Shown here: positions 55,620-64,000 of the stretch, one piece after another
Layout: the number at the start of each line of letters is the position of its first letter
How positions within the stretch are numbered: the stretch's first letter is position 1
Assembly (NCBI GenBank): GCA_037893245.1
Contig: JBAIAA010000665.1
Location: forward strand, 310,001 to 374,000
Source: Crossaster papposus
Taxonomy: Eukaryota > Echinodermata > Asteroidea > Velatida > Solasteridae
Direction: 5' to 3'
Length of the DNA: 64,000 nt
Made by a program: the position numbers and the translations under genes
The notes under the pieces: model-generated
Told to the model about the DNA's origin: nothing
Databases searched by the model: none
Seen by the model: the letters and a program-made list of their open reading frames with translations, nothing else

Positions 55620-57360
55620 CCTGATTAATTGGGTTGTATACTGGTTGACTTACCATCAGGATGGAAAGTTGAATTTTGAATTTCAGCTTTATTCCGACAA
55701 GTTAGATTCTCAGCGTACTGACTGCATTGAGTTCACGTACAATTTGAATGTTGTTGTTATGATCATGTGACGTGACGTGACGTAGGCATAATCATGACGA
55801 CGCTGCATGCTTGCAGTTTGCCGACAGCTGTTTCAAGTGCAAAGGAGTGCTTGCATTTATATACCAAATATTTTTTTCTCAAGAGCAACCAGCCGCGGAA
55901 AAAATGGTGAAAACACTGACCAAGTTTAACGTGATGTTGCGCGTAATCCGGAAAATGCGGTTGTTTTGTTGCATAATTTGTAGATTAAACCTAACCGTGC
56001 CAAATTCAGCACAGTGCATCTGTGGTGACTGCTTGACCTTGCTGCACTCTGCACACAAGTCAATGTGACAAAGTATGCAATCTGTTCGTCTGGCAGGTTT
56101 TCTAGCCAAAATACCCTGGAGGGTTAGGGTTAAAGTAAGTTTTCCCGATACATTGAACATGAGTTTTTATCTACCAATACCATCTATTAATTTTGAGGAT
56201 GGGCAAATTGTGGACAATTGGATCTCTAAGTTGTTGCATCGGAGGAATTTGCAGGATTCGATTGGAGGGCATGGTGTTTTTTTGGCCACTGGAGGATAAT
56301 GCAAGATCTGTAGGTCATTAGGCCTAAACTAATACTGGATGATTGTGCAGGATTGAGGTTACATGGGTAATTATCCAACTGAGGATTTTGGAGGATTCGA
56401 GTTATTAGTACTTTCGCGCTCAGGCTGTACATGTATTGTACATACATACAATACATTGTGTGCATACAATGTATTGGGTGGACGATACATACGTACATGT
56501 ACTGTACATGCAGTGAGTCCGCAAGCGGGAATAGCCGGTTAGCGGTGTACAGCCGAAGCTCCACCCAGTCTGTCTTTCCTTGGTTTACACTAATTGGTCG
56601 AGATTTTTGCTACGTTATATTTAGACATGTCATGACTAACAAAGACCCATCATAAAGCTCATACACGAATACAAATTTTGCAAATGAACTCCCACCTTTT
56701 TTTCAACATGTAGGTCGAGCCAAGGTCAAAATGAGCAACGAGCACGTAAATAACCTCCAAAAGGTTATGTACATGTAGGCTGTGCGGGAGCAATGTCCAA
56801 AAACACAAACATAAAGCCAAGCCAAGAAAAGTACCATCGATATTTCAGCTGATGAAGAACACCGCCAATAATGTCACAATTTTTCTGCTAGATGACGACA
56901 TCACTCATTTCATGGACTTTTACCGAACCAATTTCCCTCCAAAGTCACATCCTTGAAGTCCACGTTCTGTCATTTGTCCAACGAACAGAGCATGTACTAG
57001 GTCGAACAGGGCGGCGAGAGCATGCATGCATTGTTCAATACCCTGAACAAGCGCTTTGTTGGAGCCCAGACCTCTTGAAACTGATGTGCTGATGCAAGAA
57101 TATCTGCTCACTGTCAATCCCTCCATATCAATGCATGTCCTAAGCGAAAGCCTCGCAAACGGAAATCTGAATCATAATAAATAAAGTATGTAGAATTTTA
57201 GAAGATGAAACATTAACGACATGACATTCATTTAAAGTCTGACTCTAAATTTATTTTAAGAATCAGCGTGATCAGTGATATATCAACATAAAAATAGCCC
57301 ACATCCACTCACAAACATCACAAGGAATACATGTATCTTGCTCGCATTCTTTCTTTATTT
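55620..57360. other. No gene recognised
   Basis: Mixed sequence with a TACATGTA-rich, partly palindromic stretch at 56425-56510. No exon or domain seen. Confidence 0.4.
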
Positions 57361-57368
57361 TCTTGCTC

Positions 57369-57396
57369 AGGGGAGGGGGGGGGGGGGGGGGGGGGT
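57369..57396. repeat. Poly-G tract
   Basis: A run of about 23 G after GGGGAGG. Possible quadruplex and a likely sequencing trouble spot. Confidence 0.8.
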
Positions 57397-57789
57397 TGGC
57401 CCATGCTAGGCGTGGCTTGTTGAATATTGTTGTTAGGCTTAGATTGATTGATCCCGTTAATTTCCATAATCACAAACATAATATTGTATTGGCCATCAAA
57501 ATAGAACATGTCATGTGGTTATAGTTAAAACAGTGGAAAATGACCCAAACAAACCCACAGCACCACCACCACGATGCGGAACAAAGCCCCATCACATGAT
57601 CACATGCATGACGGTCAAGTCTTGTGTACTTGTTTAAAAACGTGTACAAAACAGACTCAGTAATTTTTCATCGGCAGTGTGGGTGCATTTCCCCGTGCAT
57701 TTCCCTGTAATCTACAGCGTATTTTTTTTTTTTCAGTCTCTCTCCTTCTCTATATTGCTCTTTTTTTTTCCCGAAGGAAAGGGGGCTCA

Positions 57790-58215
57790 CTGCATACACA
57801 CTCTTCCTGTCATCAATTCCATGCAGGACCGGACAAACAAGCACACTATTCCTGCCATCAATTCCGGGACCGGACAAACAAACACACTCTTCCTGCCATC
57901 AATTCCAGGACCGGACAAACAAGCACACTCTTCCTGCCATCAATTCCAGGACCGGACAAACAAGCACACTCTTCCTGCCATCAATTCCAGGACCGGACAA
58001 ACAAGCACACTCTTCCTGCCATCAATTCCAGGACCGGACAAACAAGCACACTCTTTCTGCCATCAATTCCGGGACCGGACAAACAAGCACACTCTTCCTG
58101 CCATCAATTCCAGGACCGGACAAACAAGCACACTCTCCCTGCCATCAATTCCAGGACCGGACAAACAAGCACACTCTCCCTGCCATCAATTCCGGTACCG
58201 GACAAACAAGCTTGT
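57790..58215 (+). repeat. 41-bp minisatellite, about 10 copies
   Basis: The unit contains CAGGACCGGACAAACAAG and CTTCCTGCCATCAATTC. Forty-one is not a multiple of 3, and no frame has a stop. Long artificial frames (up to 243 codons) therefore run through it and are not genes. The next 100 bp (GCGCTATGGGGACTC, CGGTCTGTCTTTTCC) recur at 62690-62770. Confidence 0.9.
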
Positions 58216-58729
58216 TATACATTGTTCTACCTTTACTGAACACCCAACGCGCTATGGGGACTCAAAAATGTCTCCACTACTCGGTCTGTCTTTTCCAAAC
58301 AAAAGAGCCTGTCCCCCTAACGCGGTGAGTGCCTACCCACTCTTCCTGCCAGCAAAAAAAATACACGGGGGCGGCGGGCGAATTCGCCCCGGAAACACCT
58401 TTCTTTGAAATGAATATATTTTAAATTACCAGTTTAACAATGTGTGAAAAGATTATCAGTTAATTCCTAAAATACAATAAGGAATCAAAAAAATAAAAAA
58501 TACTCGGCTCCATAGGATTGTGCACAAATTTTCAGGTTTGTTTGTCATCCAATCTCATGATGCTTTGAGAATGTCGATAAGGTTTCCATCAAGTACAACT
58601 TGAACGATCATTTTGTACAATTCATGAGATATCCCTTGCGTGGCGGAAACCAGACTGGTACCGTATGGATTGTGTAGGGGAACCTTTGTAACTCAATTGC
58701 CGGTGTCATATAAAAATTAGACAATGATA

Positions 58730-58935
58730 TTATTTGGGTCGTTTTATAGCTATTTTGGTGCTGAAAATGATGGTTTTGCTGGGACATGTTGAACAAATGT
58801 TGGACGTGTGACGCACGCAGAAGTTTGGTATCACAGTTTGGACTTGGACCCTACAATTCGTCTTTTAGCATTTGGTCATTGTCGGGCGAATAGGGTTAAG
58901 TTAATCGGACTACCTCCACTCATAAACAAAATTCA
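58730..58935 (-). repeat. Right arm of a distant inverted repeat
   Basis: Reverse-complement partner of 55380-55600, with several small indels. Confidence 0.6.
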
Positions 58936-59305
58936 TCTGTAAATTTTGCTCTTTTTGGACCAGTTTGAATAGCCAAATATAAATGTTGCTCATAATAAAC
59001 ATGACTAAGATCCTTGTCTACAAAGCAGTATTCCAAGAGTGAAGGCTATGGTTGCCAATCATGGGGGAAAACAAGAGATTTTACCATGTAAACATAACAG
59101 CAGTGTTATTTACATAATTAAACATGGATCTCGAGGGGCTTTGTGGTTCAGAGCAATGATTCTTTCTCCAAACAGTTCCACCAATCGCTCTTGTATGATG
59201 ATGCAGCGATGGGGCCCACCACAACAACCACAAATAAATAGTGGTGCACTTCCCTAAATATACCCTTTCATAACATTGGTCACCATGACTGTAATGCCAT
59301 GAGTA

Positions 59306-60682
59306 TGGTGGCCCTGAAGGGACACGCAGATCGTGAATATTGACGTCAATATTCACGACAAATTTCACGACTTTCCTCAAAGTCGCGAATATTGACGTCA
59401 AATTTGACGTCAATATTCACGACTTTCCCAAAAAGTCGCGAATATTGACGTCAAATTTGACGTCGATATTCGCGTCAAATTTCACGACTTTCCCCGAAAG
59501 TCGCGAATATTGACGTCAATATTCGCGACAAAATTCACGACTTTCCTCAAAGTCGCGAATATTGACGTCAATATTGACGTCAATATTCACGACTTTCACC
59601 AAAAGTCGCGAATATTGACGTCAAATTTGACGTCAATATTCACGACTTGCCCCAAAAGTCGCGAATATTGACGTCAAATTTGACGTCAATATTGCGACTT
59701 GCCCCCAAAGTCGCAAATATTTTGACGCGAATTTTTTTCCACAAGCTAGGTTTTGGCTAGTCTTGCTCCAAGACTGAGTTTTTCATTTGTCCGGGGCGCG
59801 CCGTCCGTTCGTCGATCATCCGTACTCAGAAAACGGGCGTATTGAGGGCGCCCTCGATTGTCACGAGAGATCAGTGGATTTGTTTCAAGTTCAGAAACAA
59901 ATATACACCATTTGCAGACATCAAAAATATTTAAGGTGAAATTTGACATGGCACTGCTGAGCACTTTGTAAAAGGATATCCCTTTACAGCATGTGTTCTG
60001 CACGCAGTTATACCTGTGTATTATATAGTTCTGCACTGACGTGACCGAAGTGATAAATGTTTACAAATCTTGTGAACTGAACTTAAAGGTAGGATACACC
60101 ATTTGCAGACATCAAAAATATTTACTACCGAATTATTAAGAAATATCTTACTTATTTGAAGGTAAATTATGATTCTATGGCACTGCTGAGCACTTGATTT
60201 GTAAAAGGATATCCCTTTACAGCATGTGTTCTGCACGCAGTTATACCTGTGTATTAGTTCTGCACTAACGTGACCGAAGTGATAAATGCTTACAAATCTC
60301 GTGAACTGAACTTAAAGGTAAATTTGAAGGTAAATTATGATTCTATAGGCATCCAGCAAAATGATCGCGCTAGATATCCTGTAATTATTCCGAAAAATAT
60401 AATTTTATAAAAATAAATTCGCGATCGCCGGATCGCCCCGGAACAAGACTAGCCAAAACCTAGCTTGCTGGTAAAAATTTGCGTCAAAATATTTGCGACT
60501 TTGGGGGCAAGTCGCGAATATTGACGTCAAATTTGACGTCAATATTCGCGACTTTTGGGGAAAGTGGTGAATATTGACGTCAAATTTGACGTCAATATTC
60601 GCGACTTTGAGGAAAGTCGTGAAATTTGTCGTGAATATTGACGTCAATATTCACGATCTGCGTAGTCCCTTCAGGGCCACCA
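59306..60682. mobile_element. Foldback element rich in TGACGTCA palindromes
   Basis: Ends TGGTGGCCCTGAAGGGAC and its complement, with TA on both sides (59304-59305, 60683-60684). The left arm of about 460 bp and right arm of about 240 bp are inverted copies. Both are made of GTCGCGAATATTGACGTCAA-type units and hold about 16 TGACGTCA octamers in total. The arms end in CTAGGTTTTGGCTAGTCTTG on the left and its complement on the right. The centre has an imperfect direct duplication (59900-60090 and 60090-60320). No protein. Frames here are by-products. Confidence 0.82.
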
Positions 60683-60971
60683 TACTGTACATGAGCAAGG
60701 TGTCATTTTAAAGAGAATATCTCCCTATTTCTGTTACAATTACATGTAGCAATAATATCTCGTTTCGGGTTTTTTATCCATCCTGTACAGCTCTAAGACA
60801 TGAACTCTGTATCAGAAAGTTCCATCAGAAGGTTCCATCACTCCAAGCTCTGTTCTATTCTTGGAGTGAAACGGGAGGATCGATGTTACAGACAACAAGG
60901 GTGGATCTTCCAAGCATAGAGACCATGATTCGTCAGCTCAAGAGGATGACATACTCACGACTACATATACC

Positions 60972-61196
60972 CAGCACGATATGGGGCCGAGGGGTACCCC
61001 CCCCCCCCCCCTTATCCCTATACCCTAACCCACTTTACACTATTGTTACCTAACACACGTACCCCCACCCCCCCCCCCCCCCCCCCTTAAAACCTAAAAA
61101 GAATTCCTGAGATTCCGGGAGCACAATGGCCAACACAATAGAGGGGCAGGGGGGGGGGGGGGGTCTGTCGGCCCCGTATCATGCTGCATGTGGGAC
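60972..61196. mobile_element. Small foldback with C/G homopolymer arms
   Basis: CAGCACGATATGGGGCCGA followed by a C14 run on the left faces a G16 run followed by CGGCCCCGTATCATGCTG on the right. A second C-run of about 18 lies between at 61070-61086. Confidence 0.65.
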
Positions 61197-61199
61197 TAC

Positions 61200-62555
61200 A
61201 GGCTGTACTCATAGTCCGGTCAATTTACATCAAAATAGGGCCTTACCTAGAAGTAATTGCAATATAATTTAGTTTAACACTGTCACGTGGGGGAAGTATC
61301 ACTCATAATCTAAATCCCCCAATGAGTGGAAAAGTGATTTGTATTCACTTTTTCGCTACTATTTTTTACCATACAACAACAGCCGGTACAGAGGGAGTGT
61401 TGTTTATCTTTTGCGTCTGGTAACCCTCAGACAAATCGCTCACATCATGCAGGCGACACCTCGAAACTAGACTTATCACAAGCAGATGCCTTGTCTACCA
61501 ATTTATATAATGGGAATCTACCTTGCCACACAATAATATTATTTTGGTATTTTCTTGAAAAAGGTCAAGAATTTTGAATAATTTTGGCTGTCAAAATTAT
61601 TAATCGGTTAAAATAAATCGACCCTCATGTTCAATAAACTATTTGTTTTAGAATGTTTTGGCATAAATAAGGCAAATTCAAAAACAGGGTCCGGCAATAA
61701 TGTGCAGGAAGCTGACCCATTTGAAGTTAAATTTAGGTGTCCATGCACAAAAGCTTGAGCCCAATTTGGGGATATATCCCAAATCCAAAATTCTTGTGAG
61801 TTTCCTGAGAAATTAACGTTCTTGGCATAACTTTATAATTGTAAAAAGTAGACGCCAAAAGCCTAAATGAAGAAAAAACGTGCAGGGTTGAAATCGTTCA
61901 CTGAAAGTTTCAGTGAATATAAATTGTCCACTGTTTTTAATATCCAAGGATCAAACTTAAATTTTCTACATTCTTTTTGCAAAATAATGAATGTTTTTCA
62001 TCTATGGACTTACGCACTGTTGGGTGAAAGTTAAAGTCATCCACTCTGTCAGAAGCGACTAGGACTGTGAATAAAGTTATGTCTTGAAAACTACAATGTT
62101 TCCGTCAATTGTAAAGTTGTAAACAAGTTTAAAATATTTTGTATTACTCTTAATATATAACGTAAATGTACTCTATATAGTTTATGTAAAAGATCAACGA
62201 AAAAATATAACAAAGGAGAGAAGTGTTTTCAAACATTGAAGATATTTTTATTATTTAGAGCTTTTTCCCAAACCCCAACTTCGACTGCATTGTGCCTTTT
62301 TTCGTTCAGTATGGCAATGAAGATGGAGCCTTATACGGACCGAAGTCGGGATCTTAGAAATGGCCCAAGTTTCCGACGCACTGTCGTATGTATTCGCATT
62401 TGGTCTTAAATCCTATTATTATTACACATAGTGTTAATACTTTTCCAATGTTCACTCTGGTGAGTGGTGGTTACACACCGAGTATATATATTCTTTCGGT
62501 ACATGTACATAGGGTTTGTGTGTAAACTGAAATATCTCTAATCTCAAACTCAGAA
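61200..62555. other. No gene recognised
   Basis: AT-rich, no exon, SINE or array identified. Confidence 0.4.
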
Positions 62556-62560
62556 CACTC

Positions 62561-62620
62561 TAACATTTTCAGCATCACCCTAACATTTTCAGCATCACCC
62601 TAACATTTTCAGCATCACCC
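62561..62620 (+). repeat. 20-bp tandem repeat, three copies
   Basis: TAACATTTTCAGCATCACCC three times, perfect. Confidence 0.9.
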
Positions 62621-62689
62621 TAATTTGTTCCCTTCTACATTTTCTTTCGTTATACCCTAATTTTACCTTGTTCTACCTTTACTGAAGAA

Positions 62690-62770
62690 GACCCACCGCG
62701 CTATGGGGACTCGACTACTCGGTCTGTCTTTTCCAAACAAAGGAGCCTGTCCCCATAACTCTGTGTGTGC
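62690..62770 (+). repeat. Dispersed repeat shared with 58240-58340
   Basis: CGCGCTATGGGGACTC, CTACTCGGTCTGTCTTTTCC and GAGCCTGTCCCC recur in the same order in both places. The 58-kb copy adds an extra 20 bp. Probably part of a SINE or retroelement end. Confidence 0.6.
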
Positions 62771-62875
62771 CTACCTACAGTGTTGTACATCGGTGAAGGG
62801 CAAAAACCTATATTGAATATTATAGTTAAATCGCAGTCCCGGTGCAATATGTACATCAGATTCGAACCAGCCACA

Positions 62876-62965
62876 GGATCCCGTAAGCTCAGTGGTCGAC
62901 TGGTGATGTCATTTTCTGCACTACAAAGCAGGAGGTCGTGGGTTCAAGCCCCACTCGAGTGGTTA
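62876..62965 (+). mobile_element. tRNA-like SINE head
   Basis: A box AAGCTCAGTGGTCGAC and B box GGTTCAAGCCC are 57 bp apart. Flanking direct repeats ACATCGGTGAAGGGCAAAAA at 62787 and 62999 may be the target duplication or a local duplication. Confidence 0.5.
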
Positions 62966-63214
62966 CACACCGACAAGTACACAGTGCATACATGTATACA
63001 TCGGTGAAGGGCAAAAATCTAACATTGATAAACGTGTGCTTCAAAATTGATTTCTAATATGGTATTACAAATGTAAAAGTGAATCGGAACCGACCTGCAT
63101 GACTCGGACTCAATTAGAGAGGTGATTCAGACCTGGACTCGTGCAGGTTTGATGTGTACATAAACTACATTGTTTGTTACCACTTTATAGAACAATATTC
63201 ATAGTACTTATATT

Positions 63215-63525
63215 TATTTATATTTATTTATAATTTTTAATCTGCAATTTACCACCACAAGTGCCAAGGTGGGGGCTACTAAGGGGAGATAGAATGGAGA
63301 AACCAGACCCTCGTACCACGGATCTCTTCAAAGTGCAAATAGAGCTGGGAGCTAGGGGTATATAACCACAGTCCGAAGAAAAGGCATTACCCCTATTATG
63401 AGTAATATGTGATAAAGTGTTTTGCCCAAGGACACAAGCAGCACCATGATCCCACGATAGGGTTCAAAGTACCACCGCACATGGCAGACACTGTAATCAT
63501 CGGACCACGTTGCAATGTTAGTGAA
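63215..63525 (-). mobile_element. SINE with Nin/DC-like box, minus strand
   Basis: On the minus strand a decayed tRNA-like head (63425-63525, B-box-like TTTGAACCCT) is followed by CTTGTGTCCTTGGGCAAAAC. This resembles the conserved central box of deuterostome SINEs (Nin/DC, from memory). The tail is ATTTATA repeats at 63205-63235. Confidence 0.6.
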
Positions 63526-63539
63526 ACATTGGTTTTAAG

Positions 63540-64000
63540 ATATCGTCACGTCAGTGCAATTATTTTGTCGTAACTCAATTGTGCAACAAAGTCGTATTTT
63601 TATCTCGCGCAATATAACGCCGTATATCGACGTACATGATCATATGTATACATGTATATGTATCGACGTATTATGTTTGGATCTGGAACAGGCTACCTTG
63701 GCTGCAGTTACTGCAACCAATCTGAAAGGGTTCCAGAGAGAAGCACTACCAGCTATAGGCCTACATGTAAGAGGGATGGAGCTTCCAATCTATCTTAGGA
63801 CAAATTGAGAATGTGCACCCTAACATTACAGCCTAAACACAGATTGAATTGCAACTTAAGTATGTATTTTGTTGCAGTTTGTAGACATAAGCTTTAATTT
63901 ATTTATCAAATGAAATGTTTTGATGAATTACTAACACCTCTTGAACATATTTTGATCCAAACAAGCATGTTGTGGTGGGGAAGGAGTGGGCAAAACATGA
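63540..64000. other. No gene recognised
   Basis: Short frames only, cut by the window edge. Confidence 0.4.

Noticed and set aside
57677-58408. 243-residue protein rich in TNKHTLPAINS-type repeats
   Set aside because: The 41-bp minisatellite lacks stops in all frames and cycles frame each unit. No gene signals were found.

Overview
This is repeat-rich nuclear DNA from an animal, most likely a marine invertebrate. Genes are split by introns with GT/AG borders. The decoded exons belong to large cysteine-rich extracellular and coiled-coil proteins. The mobile DNA (tRNA-derived SINEs, one carrying a Nin/DC-like box, a Jockey/CR1-type reverse transcriptase, a PIF/Harbinger element and several foldback elements) would suit a deuterostome such as amphioxus or sea urchin. 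The species call is a low-confidence inference, because no database was searched.

1-31115: a tandem array entering from the left edge. Seventeen near-identical copies of one 216-bp exon, bounded by phase-1 introns on both sides, encode a 72-residue, 8-cysteine GCC2/GCC3-like domain. Each copy sits in a unit with a constant core (about 1.22 kb, or 1.10 kb in a deleted subtype) plus a variable block of the decamer minisatellite GTTCAAACCC (about 110-1200 bp). Each unit also carries an intact TTAA-flanked MITE and a right-truncated relative. From 18.0 kb a higher-order repeat of about 5.5 kb appears, which adds three decayed exons (B, C, D), a SINE and a minisatellite block whose orientation flips in the middle.

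31-36.8 kb: single-copy exons of what looks like the same plus-strand gene. Exon E is split by a 388-bp foldback element, exon F carries a one-base frameshift, and exon G is intact. A complete 1584-bp Harbinger-type element, with 24-bp perfect terminal repeats and a TTA duplication, lies just upstream of exon G and carries a two-exon MADF/Myb-like gene.

36.8-41.4 kb: mobile-element debris, including two foldback elements, a tyrosine-recombinase fragment and a reverse-transcriptase tail.

41.4-50.0 kb: exons of a minus-strand coiled-coil and helical protein gene, running from 49977 down to 41441. Exon phases agree for M1-M2 and for M3-M4-M5. A duplicated two-exon block lies among them.

50-64 kb: no confident host gene. 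This part holds a long reverse-transcriptase ORF (52163-54058), minisatellites, a foldback element densely packed with TGACGTCA palindromes (59306-60682), a C-tract foldback and SINEs.

All exon joins are read by eye. Several exon frameshifts fall in homopolymers, so some apparent lesions could be assembly errors.
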